Positions 16,583 to 25,038 of a stretch of 64,000 nucleotides of DNA are shown piece after piece (the stretch's first letter is position 1; the number at the start of each line of letters is the position of its first letter). A program made the position numbers and the translations under genes. The DNA comes from Paenibacillus mendelii (GTDB taxonomy: Bacteria > Bacillota > Bacilli > Paenibacillales > Paenibacillaceae): contig NZ_JANHOF010000004.1 of the NCBI RefSeq assembly GCF_024498075.1, forward strand, positions 124,001-188,000, written 5' to 3'. Under the pieces are notes generated by a model. The model searched no databases and was not told where the DNA came from. It worked only from the letters and a program-made list of their open reading frames with translations.

Positions 16583-17278
16583 TTATAATGGATTGGGGTC
16601 GATCACACGCCCGGTCACGGCATGAATAAACAAGGTAGTCTCCACGCCGGTATCCTGATTTCGAACCATGACAGCATAGATTAGCGGAGTTCCTGGGCGC
16701 GTAGGGAGGTAATAGGTTATGATGTCCATCTCTTCGACGGCCACCTCCCGTTTTTGAAATACATCTTCTGCAATAGCAGCCGCTTTCTTGAACGAAACGG
16801 AAGCATGCATCGGACGATAAAAGAGTTTTTTCTCCATATAAGGATGAATCCGGCTCTGCACCTGACGGATGACGCCATCATCGTCGATCTCAATCATCAT
16901 GCTGTCCCCCCAGACAGGCGTTCGATACAATAGATGCTGCAAAGAGACACGAATGCGGCCGGAATGACTGCGATCCACCCCGATTATCTTCATATCCCGG
17001 TTTGGAAATTGTATACCGTACAGCGCTTTCGTTTTATTCAAATATTTATAAGCAATCCATTCAGGCGTATGCTTCGAGGGCCTCGACAATTCGCCCTTCA
17101 GTATAGAAGGCGTGTTCATCGTGTCGTTCCAGTACACTTCTAACGGACTGCGGCTTTCCTTCATTAAACGCTGGAGACTCGCCCGGGCTTTCGGTGATAG
17201 ATCGGCAGCATAAGCGTCCTGATGAGAAATAATAAGTATGGCCGTTACGATTAGAATAACCTTCAGTAATATTCGCAT
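16583..17278 (-). CDS. Secreted FTP-PepSY protein (stand-alone M4 propeptide-like)
   Basis: The 231-residue protein has a signal peptide cut after about residue 24 (DAYA). The rest resembles the propeptide of thermolysin-family (M4) metalloproteases. An FTP-like part (TPEWIAYKYLNKTKALYGI, then VSLQHLLYRTPVWGDSMMIEIDDDGVI) is followed by a PepSY-like part (FKKAAAIAEDVFQ, then LIYAVMVRNQDTG and FIHAVTGRVIDPNPL). No HExxH protease domain follows; the gene ends where the propeptide would. It may act as a secreted inhibitor or folding helper of a neutral protease encoded elsewhere. Confidence 0.75.
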   Translation of the reverse strand: MRILLKVILIVTAILIISHQDAYAADLSPKARASLQRLMKESRSPLEVYWNDTMNTPSILKGELSRPSKHTPEWIAYKYLNKTKALYGIQFPNRDMKIIGVDRSHSGRIRVSLQHLLYRTPVWGDSMMIEIDDDGVIRQVQSRIHPYMEKKLFYRPMHASVSFKKAAAIAEDVFQKREVAVEEMDIITYYLPTRPGTPLIYAVMVRNQDTGVETTLFIHAVTGRVIDPNPL

Positions 17279-17350
17279 ATCGACTTCTACTCCTTTCTAT
17301 TCCCCATTATTCACGAAAATAATATCCTGTATTCGGGGGTGCGAAACCCC

Positions 17351-17379
17351 TTTACCCCTTCAGGACGCTGTGCTATAAT
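17351..17379 (+). promoter_or_regulatory. Strong extended -10 promoter before the CPA2 leader
   Basis: TTTACC (17351-17356), a 17-base spacer, and TATAAT (17374-17379) preceded by TG at the extended -10 position. Transcription should start near 17386, which is 33 bases before a terminator hairpin. Confidence 0.75.
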
Positions 17380-17418
17380 ATAAGCATTACTTATAAAAAC
17401 ACAATACGTTTTAATTGG

Positions 17419-17456
17419 AGGAGCCTGCACACCGCAGGCTCCTTTTTGTCTTTTTT
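17419..17456 (+). terminator. Terminator in the leader of the CPA2 antiporter gene
   Basis: AGGAGCCTGC (17419-17428) pairs with GCAGGCTCCT (17434-17443) around a 5-base loop, followed by TTTTTGTCTTTTTT. It lies between the promoter at 17351-17379 and the coding start at 17500, so most transcripts would stop unless read-through is allowed. The hairpin includes GGAGG. Confidence 0.75.
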
Positions 17457-17499
17457 GGGTAAAATAGTCATGTCATTGAGAACGCACAGGGGGAATGTT

Positions 17500-18633
17500 A
17501 TGTTTTATTTAACCATCTTAATTATTATTTTGGCTACAAAGCTTGCGGGCGACTTGAGTGTCCGGATCGGCCAACCAGCCGTTGTGGGTAAGCTGCTGAT
17601 CGGCATTATCATCGGACCTGCAATGCTGGGTTGGGTGACCAACTCCACTATTATTGATGAACTGAGTGAAATCGGCGTGCTGATGCTTATGTTTATGGCG
17701 GGGCTTGAGACGAACATGGATGATCTGAAGCGTTCCTTCAAATCTTCATTGGCCGTTGCCACTGGAGGCATCATTCTCCCCTTCCTAGGCGGATACCTTA
17801 TTGGACTTGCAATCGGAATGGAAACATCGCATTCAGTATTTCTGGGTTTGCTATTATCGGCTACTTCAGTCAGCATATCCGTTCAGTCACTCAAGGATTT
17901 GGGTCTGTTAAAGAGCCGCGAAAGCACAACCATTCTCGGCGCTGCCATACTTGACGATATCCTGGTAGTCGTTCTCCTTGCATTCGTCATGAGTATCTTC
18001 GGCGGTCAGGATGTGAATCTGGCCTTAGTCGTCGGGAAGAAATTCGTGTTCTTCCTTCTCGTAGGCTTGTTCATATGGCAGGGGATTAAATGGGTCATGC
18101 GATGGTTGGCGCCTCTTCGCGTAACGGAGTCGGTCATAAGCGCCGGCCTCATTGTGTGCTTCTTCCTCGCTTATGTCGCGGAACAATTTGGCGTAGCCGG
18201 CATCATTGGCGCTTTCGCGGCAGGCCTTGCCATCTCGCAAACGAATTATAAAGAGGAAGTTGAGCATAAGCTGGAGCCCATTGCCTACACGATCTTCGTT
18301 CCGATCTTCTTCGTAAGCGTCGGTTTCTCGGTTTCCTTCAAGGGAATCGGCGATCAAATCTGGCTGCTGATTGTTATTACCATAGTCGCAATTCTAACCA
18401 AGCTGGTCGGTTCCGGGATCGGTGCCCGCTTGACCGGATTCTCTACCCGTTCCTCAATCGGGATTGGTTCAGGGATGGTTTCCCGCGGAGAGGTCGCATT
18501 AATTATCGCTACGATCGGCCTTCAGGCCGGGCTGCTGGAGCAGAAGTATTTTACCGTACTCGTCATAGCCGTCATTATTACGACCCTGGTCACCCCTTTC
18601 TTGCTGAAGAAAACAATGGGCGGCAAAATATAA
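17500..18633 (+). CDS. CPA2-family cation:proton antiporter
   Basis: The 377-residue membrane protein has about 12 helices and no cytoplasmic TrkA-N/KTN domain. It starts in a typical way (FYLTILIIILATKLAGDLSVRIGQPAVVGKLLIGIIIGPAML) and contains the ion-binding helix of the family (TTILGAAILDDILVVVLL, with a DD pair) and GVAGIIGAFAAGLAIS. It exchanges Na+ or K+ for H+. I choose ATG 17500 because AGGGGG lies about 8 bases upstream. The frame is open to 17446, but that would begin inside the terminator hairpin. Expression is probably limited by that terminator. Confidence 0.88.
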   Translation: MFYLTILIIILATKLAGDLSVRIGQPAVVGKLLIGIIIGPAMLGWVTNSTIIDELSEIGVLMLMFMAGLETNMDDLKRSFKSSLAVATGGIILPFLGGYLIGLAIGMETSHSVFLGLLLSATSVSISVQSLKDLGLLKSRESTTILGAAILDDILVVVLLAFVMSIFGGQDVNLALVVGKKFVFFLLVGLFIWQGIKWVMRWLAPLRVTESVISAGLIVCFFLAYVAEQFGVAGIIGAFAAGLAISQTNYKEEVEHKLEPIAYTIFVPIFFVSVGFSVSFKGIGDQIWLLIVITIVAILTKLVGSGIGARLTGFSTRSSIGIGSGMVSRGEVALIIATIGLQAGLLEQKYFTVLVIAVIITTLVTPFLLKKTMGGKI

Positions 18634-18634
18634 G

Positions 18635-18673
18635 AAAAATGGTTGAGCAGAGTTTCTCTGCTCAACCATTTTT
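18635..18673. terminator. Bidirectional terminator
   Basis: An 18-base perfect stem with loop TTT is flanked by A5 and T5 runs, directly after the antiporter stop codon and after the end of the convergent binding-protein gene. Confidence 0.9.
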
Positions 18674-18708
18674 GATTGGTGATCTATTTACCGCTGTATG
18701 AACGATGT

Positions 18709-20082
18709 TTATTTTATCAGTGCGTTTACTTGTTCATCTACGGCCCTCAAAGCATCCTCTATCGAGGTTTGACCATTCAAATATTTGGAGAATGCGTCGC
18801 CAAGCAAGCCTACAATTTTCGTACCCGCCGCTGCAGGCAGCAGCACGTCGGTATCACGGCCTACATCATTCTCCGGATGAGCAACATAGACATCATCATT
18901 CTTGCCTGCTTCCGGGATGTTTCTCCAATACGGATCACTGACTAAGGATTTCAAGAGTGGCACAGCATTCCCTGCCAAGCCGAAAGCTTTGTGAGCTTCG
19001 GGAGTAAGCAGAGAAGCAACAAAATCAGTCGCTTCCTCCAGATGCTTCGATTTTGCGTTGGCAGCATAGCCGGAAGTTCCCGAACCGACTGCGTATTTAA
19101 CAGGTGTTACAGGAAGCGTAACAAGATCCCACTGGAAGTTCTTAGCTTTTGCAGCATCTTTAACTGAATTCGCGTGCGGTCTTACTCCAAAGTAAAATGC
19201 AATTTTACCCTCATGGAATGTGTTAGGTGAACCTGAGAATGGATTAAAGGCATAGCCTTCTTTGATCAGATTCGCATACATATTCAATCCTTCAATGACT
19301 TTAGGATCGGAGAATTGAACCTTCATGGTTTCTCGGTTTAAGTAGTCGCCACCGGCAGCTTGTGAGAATGCAATGTAGTTTGGCAGCCAGTTGAAGTTAA
19401 AATCAACGCCGTATTGCATGGTTTCTCCGGCATCATTCTTCTTCGTTACTTGCTTCACGATATCAACGAATTGATCCCATGTCCATCCATCGGCAGGCAT
19501 TGTGATACTTTCTTGCTCAAGCAATGTCTTATTCGCGAAAACAACCATATGACTAAGGTCGCGCGGAGCAAAGTAATAGTTGCCCTCGATCGCACCATAG
19601 CTCAGCATCGCTGGGTTAACATCATTCAGATCGACACCCATACGGTCAAATGCATCGTTAAGCGGAGCTACAATTCCTTGTTCGTAGAAAGTACGAACAT
19701 GACCATCTGATAGCCACACGACATCGGGCATGTTGCCTGATGCTGCCATGGATATCGCAGTGTTGGCCGGATCGCCTTCAAGCGCCATATACTTAAGCGT
19801 TACATGGGGATGCGTCTTTTGGAAGACTGCAAACCAATCTTCCACCGATTTCTGCTCTGACTCACTGCCAAAGCTGCCAACAGTCAGCTCAACAGGATCT
19901 TTCTTTTCTGCAGGCGGTTCCGGCTCCTTATCGGTGTTAGTAGGCTCATTGGTATTGCTATTATTTGGCGGTGTATTCGTTGGGGGTTCATTTTTACTGT
20001 TACCCGAGCTGCATGCTGCAAGCGTAAAAGCGATAATAGCTACTAATGCAATCAATAAGCTTTTTCTCGTAATTGTCTGCAT
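18709..20082 (-). CDS. Sugar-binding lipoprotein, copy 1 of a duplicated pair
   Basis: The 457-residue family 1 binding protein has a signal peptide and lipobox LAAC (MQTITRKSLLIALVAIIAFTLAACSS), a Pro/Asn/Thr-rich linker (to about 65) and a MalE-type fold. It is about 85-90% identical by eye to the protein at 20451-21815 over the whole mature part. GAGGAGGGG before the ATG at 20082 fixes the start; the frame is open 15 codons further up. Its upstream region has a cre-like palindrome but no AAAACGTTTT operator, unlike its copy. It probably feeds the permease pairs at 23.2-31.2 kb. Confidence 0.88.
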   Translation of the reverse strand: MQTITRKSLLIALVAIIAFTLAACSSGNSKNEPPTNTPPNNSNTNEPTNTDKEPEPPAEKKDPVELTVGSFGSESEQKSVEDWFAVFQKTHPHVTLKYMALEGDPANTAISMAASGNMPDVVWLSDGHVRTFYEQGIVAPLNDAFDRMGVDLNDVNPAMLSYGAIEGNYYFAPRDLSHMVVFANKTLLEQESITMPADGWTWDQFVDIVKQVTKKNDAGETMQYGVDFNFNWLPNYIAFSQAAGGDYLNRETMKVQFSDPKVIEGLNMYANLIKEGYAFNPFSGSPNTFHEGKIAFYFGVRPHANSVKDAAKAKNFQWDLVTLPVTPVKYAVGSGTSGYAANAKSKHLEEATDFVASLLTPEAHKAFGLAGNAVPLLKSLVSDPYWRNIPEAGKNDDVYVAHPENDVGRDTDVLLPAAAGTKIVGLLGDAFSKYLNGQTSIEDALRAVDEQVNALIK

Positions 20083-20205
20083 CGTACTACCCCTCCTCGG
20101 AAAATAAATAAACAGTAACACAATCATGTTTTTATAGGCTTTTAGTTATATAGCCTCTAATTCTAAAGGCTGGACCACCACCCATAATAGCGATTGTAAC
20201 CACAG

Positions 20206-20225
20206 AAATGTAAGCACTTACATTT
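20206..20225. promoter_or_regulatory. cre-like palindrome before binding-protein copy 1
   Basis: The perfect 20-base palindrome AAATGTAAGCACTTACATTT contains TGTAAGCACTTACA, which matches the CcpA cre consensus TGNAANCGNWWNCA except for CA in place of the central CG. The rest of 20083-20450 holds only the terminator at 20360 and AT-rich DNA. Confidence 0.5.
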
Positions 20226-20359
20226 CACAATTATATATTACCACAATATACTTATTATGACAGTATAGCTCTCTTCATTTGGAATAATAATTTGTGTGAT
20301 AAAGCTTTCATGTTGGTCTTTGAGTTTGTGTGCGGATGATTATTTATATGAATATGAAA

Positions 20360-20399
20360 AAGAAGGATGAGCAGCGATCTTATTCTGCTCATCCTTCTT
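20360..20399 (-). terminator. Terminator between the two binding-protein genes
   Basis: A 15-base perfect stem (20360-20374 and 20385-20399) with a 10-base loop lies after the stop codon of copy 2. On the minus strand it is followed by TTTTCATATTC. Confidence 0.8.
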
Positions 20400-20450
20400 G
20401 GTGTATGATGCCTCTGTTTTCACTTGCTGCAGCTTCGTCAATGTAAATAA

Positions 20451-21815
20451 CTATTTGAGTAGTGCGTTGGTTTGTTCGTCAACGACTTTCAATGCATCCT
20501 CAAGCGAAGCTTGGCCGTTGAAATACTTGATGAATGCATCGGCTAGCAGATTAGACAGTTTAGAACCTGCTGCTGCTGGCAGCAATACATCCGTATCACG
20601 ACCTACATCGTTCTCCGGATGCGCAATATAGGCATCGTCATTCTTGCCTTCCTCTGGAATGTTTCTCCAGTATGGATCGCTGACTAATGATTTCAAGACC
20701 GGTACAGCGTTGCCTGCCATACCGAATGCTTTATGCGGTTCTGCGGTAAGCAGCGAGGCAACAAAATCCGTCGCTTCTTCCAGATGCTTCGATTTCGCGT
20801 TAGCAGCATAGCCGGAAGTTCCGGAGCCGACTGCATACTTGACAGGTGTAACAGGAAGGGTAACGACATCCCACTGGAAGTTCTTCGCTTTAGCCCAATC
20901 TTTAACAGAGTTGGCACCTGGTCTTACATGGAAAAAGAATGCAGCTTTACCCTCGGCGAAGTTATTCGGTGACGGTGTGAATGGATTGAGTGCATAGCCT
21001 TCTTTGATTAGATTCGCATACATATTCAAACCTTCAATGACTTTAGGATCAGAGAATTGAAGCTTCATGGTCTCACGGTTTAAATAGTCTCCACCCGCAG
21101 CTTGGGCGAATGCGATATAGTTCGGCAGCCAGTTAAAGTTAAAATCAACGCCGTATTGCGTCGTTTCGCCAGCATCATTCTTCTTGGTTACTTGTTTGAC
21201 GATATCCACGAATTGATCCCATGTCCATCCATCAGTAGGCATCGGGATACCTTCTTGTTCAAGCAAGGTCTTGTTCGTAAACACGACCATGTGACTAAGG
21301 TCACGTGGAGCAAAGTAATAGTTACCATCGATCGCGCCATAGCTCAGCATCGCTGGGTTGACATCATTCAGATCGACGCTCATGCGGTCGAATGCATCGT
21401 TAAGCGGTGCGACAACACCTTGCTCGTAGAAGGAACGAACATGAGCATCCGCTAACCAGACAACGTCTGGCATATTGCCTGAAGCCGCCATTGTCAGCGC
21501 CGTTGCACCCGGATCGCCTTCAAGCGCAATATATTTAAGTGTTACATGCGGATGAGTCTTCTGGAAGGCAGCAAACCAGTCTTCAACCGATTTCTGTTCC
21601 GATTCGCTAGCCCATGAACCTACAGTCAGCTCAACAGGATCTTTCTTCACAGGAGGTTCAGCTTCTGGTTCCTTCGTTTCGTTAGTAGTCCCTTCGTTTG
21701 CCGGTGGTGTCGAATTATTCTTGTTTTCGTTGTTCCCCGAGCTGCATGCTGCAAGCGTAAAAGCAATAATAGCGATTAATGCAATCAATAAACTTTTTCT
21801 AGTAATTGCGTGCAT
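20451..21815 (-). CDS. Sugar-binding lipoprotein, copy 2 of a duplicated pair
   Basis: The 454-residue family 1 binding protein has the lipobox LAAC and a short acidic/Pro-rich linker (EPEAEPPVKKDPVELTVG). It is the tandem paralogue of the protein at 18709-20082; differences cluster in the linker and near residue 285 (FFFHVRPGANSVKDW versus FYFGVRPHANSVKDA), which is probably near the ligand site. The ATG is preceded by GAGGAGGGG. Upstream lie AAAACGTTTT (21872-21881) and a cre-like site. The LacI gene is divergent, so this copy is probably repressed by that regulator. It should deliver sugar to the seven-gene operon's permeases. Confidence 0.9.
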   Translation of the reverse strand: MHAITRKSLLIALIAIIAFTLAACSSGNNENKNNSTPPANEGTTNETKEPEAEPPVKKDPVELTVGSWASESEQKSVEDWFAAFQKTHPHVTLKYIALEGDPGATALTMAASGNMPDVVWLADAHVRSFYEQGVVAPLNDAFDRMSVDLNDVNPAMLSYGAIDGNYYFAPRDLSHMVVFTNKTLLEQEGIPMPTDGWTWDQFVDIVKQVTKKNDAGETTQYGVDFNFNWLPNYIAFAQAAGGDYLNRETMKLQFSDPKVIEGLNMYANLIKEGYALNPFTPSPNNFAEGKAAFFFHVRPGANSVKDWAKAKNFQWDVVTLPVTPVKYAVGSGTSGYAANAKSKHLEEATDFVASLLTAEPHKAFGMAGNAVPVLKSLVSDPYWRNIPEEGKNDDAYIAHPENDVGRDTDVLLPAAAGSKLSNLLADAFIKYFNGQASLEDALKVVDEQTNALLK

Positions 21816-21871
21816 TGGACTGCCCCTCCTCGATGGGTTAACTAAGAATAAGAATCATTGCAAAACGAATT

Positions 21872-21881
21872 AAAACGTTTT
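21872..21881. promoter_or_regulatory. LacI-type operator AAAACGTTTT, site 1
   Basis: A perfect 10-base palindrome about 57 bases before the start of binding-protein copy 2. It sits inside a wider imperfect inverted repeat (GAATCATTGCA ... TGCAATACTGATTC). Confidence 0.65.
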
Positions 21882-21946
21882 TGTAAAATGCAATACTGAT
21901 TCTTGTAGAAAACCACCACCCTTCAGTTAAATTACCACAAAAAGTA

Positions 21947-21962
21947 ATGTAAGCCCTTGCAT
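21947..21962. promoter_or_regulatory. cre-like site before binding-protein copy 2
   Basis: ATGTAAGCCCTTGCAT lies 132-147 bases before the start codon, at nearly the same distance as the cre-like palindrome before copy 1. It fits TGNAANCGNWWNCA except at the central CG. Confidence 0.45.
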
Positions 21963-22031
21963 TTTATCGTTATAAAAAATATCCCGCTAGATGTCCCTAA
22001 TAATACCATAATACCTTGAATTTATCAATAT

Positions 22032-22041
22032 AAAACGTTTT
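22032..22041. promoter_or_regulatory. LacI-type operator AAAACGTTTT, site 2
   Basis: Perfect palindrome between the divergent binding-protein and lacI genes, flanked by TATA on both sides (TATAAAACGTTTTTATA). The two divergent genes may share it. Confidence 0.65.
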
Positions 22042-22073
22042 TATATACTTATGCTAAATCAGGTGGGGTTTAA

Positions 22074-22120
22074 TTGCCGATTCATACATGTTATAACTAT
22101 AGTAGTTCTTAAAACGTTTT
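22074..22120 (+). promoter_or_regulatory. lacI promoter with operator site 3 at the transcript start
   Basis: TTGCCG (22074-22079), an 18-base spacer, TATAGT (22098-22103), then AAAACGTTTT (22111-22120) at about +1. An operator there would block initiation, which suggests self-repression. Confidence 0.65.
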
Positions 22121-22156
22121 ATTCTACCTAATTTATCGCAAAATGAGGTTACAAAT

Positions 22157-23203
22157 ATGGCGACCATCAAAGATATCGCGAGAGAAGCCCAAGTGAGTAT
22201 TTCCACGGTGTCTTTCGCTATCAATGGCACGGGTCCTGTGGCTCCCGAGACGAAGAAGCGGATCATGGAGGTCATTGAACGCTTGAATTACCATCCAAGC
22301 AGTTCGGCCCGGGGATTAGTAACAAGACAATCCGGTAACATTTGTCTCTACGTCCCACATCCCAAATCAAACATTTTTACATTTCATGATAACAATTTAA
22401 TCAATGACATGCTTCAAGGTATCGGTGAGTCGATCGACGAAAAAAATTATAACCTGCTGCTCGCTTGGGAACAAAACGAGGACGATGATGATGCAAGTAA
22501 AATGATGTCCTTGGTTCATACGAGAGCGGTTGACGGAATCCTTTTTTTCAATCCGACGCGTAATTACAAACCGATTTACGAACTCATTAAGTTGAAGTTT
22601 CCATTCGTATTTATGGGCAGCTTCTTCGATAACGAACCGATTGACACCGTCGATATCGATAATTTCGAAGCCGGTTACCGCAATACGGCGCATTTGATCA
22701 AGCTGGGCCATCGCAAGATTGGATTTGTCAGCCCTGGACCTCTTCATTACTTACTTGCGGATGACCGCTTTGAAGGCTACAAAGAAGCCTTGAAGGACAA
22801 TAACATCCGGTATAATGATCATTATTTCCATATCGGAGATAACCGGGAAACAAGCGGCGTTGAAGCGCTTGATCGGTTCTTATCGCTGAAGGATCCTCCA
22901 ACTGCGATTGTCGCAGGCCGCGACATACAAGCCGTCGGAATCAAGAAGCGCGCAATGGCTTGCAGCCTCATCGTACCCGGCGACATCGCGATCGTAAGCT
23001 TCGAGAATTCTCAGTTAGCCGAGAACCATGATATCTCATCCATACGCACCGATCTGTTCAGTATCGGGCGCGAGGCATCCAAGCTGCTGTTCAAGATGAT
23101 TGGGCGCAAGAAGGAACGGCAAACCCAGCATATCATTATACCGGCCGAGCTCGTCGTCCGGGGCAGCTGTGGCGGCAAACAAGAGACAAGTGTAGAGGAA
23201 TGA
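22157..23203 (+). CDS. LacI-family transcription regulator
   Basis: The 348-residue regulator has a LacI helix-turn-helix and hinge at residues 1-55 (ATIKDIAREAQVSISTVSFAINGTG, then LNYHPSSSARGL) followed by a periplasmic-binding-protein-like ligand domain (GILFFNP, HRKIGFVSPG, the dimer/ligand segment PTAIVAGRDIQAVGI and VPGDIAIVSFEN). It probably represses the adjoining sugar-uptake genes until its sugar ligand binds. Six identical AAAACGTTTT palindromes in front of its own gene, binding-protein copy 2, the seven-gene operon and the GH43 gene are the likely targets. Confidence 0.92.
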   Translation: MATIKDIAREAQVSISTVSFAINGTGPVAPETKKRIMEVIERLNYHPSSSARGLVTRQSGNICLYVPHPKSNIFTFHDNNLINDMLQGIGESIDEKNYNLLLAWEQNEDDDDASKMMSLVHTRAVDGILFFNPTRNYKPIYELIKLKFPFVFMGSFFDNEPIDTVDIDNFEAGYRNTAHLIKLGHRKIGFVSPGPLHYLLADDRFEGYKEALKDNNIRYNDHYFHIGDNRETSGVEALDRFLSLKDPPTAIVAGRDIQAVGIKKRAMACSLIVPGDIAIVSFENSQLAENHDISSIRTDLFSIGREASKLLFKMIGRKKERQTQHIIIPAELVVRGSCGGKQETSVEE

Positions 23204-23214
23204 TCCGGCATTGC

Positions 23215-23246
23215 AGATCCGAATCGCCGTTTGGCGATTCGGATCT
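23215..23246. terminator. Bidirectional terminator between lacI and the permease operon
   Basis: AGATCCGAATCGCC pairs with GGCGATTCGGATCT around GTTT, followed by TTTCTTA on the plus strand. It separates the convergent lacI and permease genes. Confidence 0.85.
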
Positions 23247-23261
23247 TTCTTATGCCATGTG

Positions 23262-24206
23262 TTAATCCCCTGCCAAGCCCGTTCGTTCTACACCTTCTAC
23301 TAAGTAACGTTGCCCTAGAATATAAACAATGAATAGTGGTAACACAACGAGGATACAGCCAGCCATCATAACCGCTTCATTAAGTCCGTTCTCAACGCCT
23401 CCGCCCATATTGAATGTGCCATTCATACTGTCCAGCTGAGTCGAAAGCGGGCGCATTTCTGGTGAATTCACGAAGAATGACGCCATGTAGTTATCATTCC
23501 AATTCCATACAAGCGAAAACATCGCGACAACGAACATGGCCGGTTTTGCCAGTGGCAGCATGACGGTCAGAAATACGCGAATCGCTCCTGCACCGTCGAT
23601 CCGAGCCGCTTCATCCAGCTCTTTCGGCAGCCCCTTGAAAAATTGCGTGAAGATGAGCATGAACAATGCCCCGCGCAAGCCTTGGCCAAAGAATGCCGGA
23701 ACGACAAATGGCAGATAGGTGTTGATCCATTCCAGCTCCGAAAATAGTGAGTAAAGCGAAATAATGATCGTTTGGGGAGGAATGATCAAGCAGAGCAGTA
23801 CAAGAGCAAAGATCAGCTTCGATCCGCGAAACTGATAACGCCCTAAGCCATACCCTGCAATCGCACAGGAAAGCACTTGACCGATCATTGGCAGGATCGC
23901 CATCATGAAGCTGTTCTTGAGCGTAACGGCGAAATTAAGATTATTGTACGCTACGACGAAATTATCCCAATACACGCCATTCGGCAGCCACACGACACTG
24001 GAATCAAGCAGATCGGCTAGCGATTTGGTCGATGTGCTAACCATAAACAGCAGCGGCAGCAGGAAGATGAAGCCTAGTTCAATAAGAACGATATACGAGA
24101 AGATCTTTAATGCGAGATTCTTTCCCTTCTGCGTATAGCGTTTGCCGACATTGTTTTCTTGCAGCATTCCCGTGGCTTTCGAGAGCTTAACGCTGAGATC
24201 CTTCAT
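23262..24206 (-). CDS. Sugar ABC permease, MalG-type (last gene of operon)
   Basis: The 314-residue protein has six membrane helices and the permease EAA loop DEAARIDGAGAIRVFLTVMLPLAKPA (about residue 200). It pairs with the permease encoded just upstream (20-base overlap) to form a membrane channel for a sugar. The N-terminus is long (about 30 residues before helix 1). GGAAGGAGG before the ATG confirms the start. No ATPase is encoded in the operon, so a shared MsmX-type ATPase is expected. A terminator follows. Confidence 0.92.
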   Translation of the reverse strand: MKDLSVKLSKATGMLQENNVGKRYTQKGKNLALKIFSYIVLIELGFIFLLPLLFMVSTSTKSLADLLDSSVVWLPNGVYWDNFVVAYNNLNFAVTLKNSFMMAILPMIGQVLSCAIAGYGLGRYQFRGSKLIFALVLLCLIIPPQTIIISLYSLFSELEWINTYLPFVVPAFFGQGLRGALFMLIFTQFFKGLPKELDEAARIDGAGAIRVFLTVMLPLAKPAMFVVAMFSLVWNWNDNYMASFFVNSPEMRPLSTQLDSMNGTFNMGGGVENGLNEAVMMAGCILVVLPLFIVYILGQRYLVEGVERTGLAGD

Positions 24207-25038
24207 TGACAGTAACCCTCCTTCCCACGTAAAAGATGATTAAGATAATAAGCAGAATAACTAAGAAGTACATCCAGCTAATTGCTGCACCGTAAGAGAA
24301 GTCCAATCTGGTGATGGTGCTTTCACGGATATACCCCATGATCTGATTGTCCGGTTCCGTGAAGGAATCGATCGTTGCGTAAATAATAGAAAGCAATACG
24401 ATCGGCGAGATCGTCGGCAGCGTGATCTTCCAGAAGCATTCCCACGGAGTTGCTCCGTCCATCTCCGCCGCTTCGTACAGCGAACGCGGAATCGACTGGA
24501 GGCCGGCAAGAAAGATCAGAATTTCAACGCTGCTGCGCCAGAGCAATGTTCCCATCCGAGCGAAGGTATCCTCGCCGATAATATCGCTGATCAGCAAAGC
24601 GCTTGAACCCAGCTCTTGAAAGATCGAGAAGTCAGCGGCTCCCTGGGAATTCAAGATCCGGATCATCAAGCCGCTGATGATAACCGGAGCGAAGAAAACC
24701 GCTCGAAAATAACGCTTGCCAACAATATCTCCGTTAAGGAGCACCGCTGCGATCAGCGCGAAGATCGAGATGATCGGGGCATCCATTAATGATTTCAAAA
24801 TTTGATCGACGAAAACCTGACTGAAGCTTGCGTCCGTCAATACTCTTTTATAATGATCCAGGCCCACGAACTCACCGTTCAATATGTCACTGATTTTTCC
24901 AGATGTCATACTGATCTTCAAGCTCATATACAACGGGTATAGCGTGAAAGCGAGGAAGCCGATGACCCATACCGAAACGAATAAATAGCCTTCCGTTACT
25001 TTGCGGCGCTCCAGGCTGTATCCTCTTCGTTTACTCAT
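24187..25038 (-). CDS. Sugar ABC permease, MalF/UgpA-type
   Basis: The 283-residue protein has six helices. Its EAA loop reads YEAAEMDGATPWECFWKITLPTISPI (about 195-220), which contacts the ATPase. The start codon overlaps the stop of the DUF5696 gene by 4 bases (ATGA), which shows translational coupling. It pairs with the following MalG-type permease. The sugar is unknown; the LacI operators and nearby GH43 enzyme suggest a plant-wall-derived oligosaccharide. Confidence 0.92.
   Translation of the reverse strand: MSKRRGYSLERRKVTEGYLFVSVWVIGFLAFTLYPLYMSLKISMTSGKISDILNGEFVGLDHYKRVLTDASFSQVFVDQILKSLMDAPIISIFALIAAVLLNGDIVGKRYFRAVFFAPVIISGLMIRILNSQGAADFSIFQELGSSALLISDIIGEDTFARMGTLLWRSSVEILIFLAGLQSIPRSLYEAAEMDGATPWECFWKITLPTISPIVLLSIIYATIDSFTEPDNQIMGYIRESTITRLDFSYGAAISWMYFLVILLIILIIFYVGRRVTVNEGSQR

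Noticed and set aside
17446-17499. Longer antiporter start at TTG 17446
   Set aside because: That codon lies in the T-tract of the leader terminator and has no ribosome binding site.
18709-21815. Assembly artefact duplicating the binding-protein gene
   Set aside because: The copies differ by many substitutions, in the linker and in their promoter regions, so they are true paralogues.
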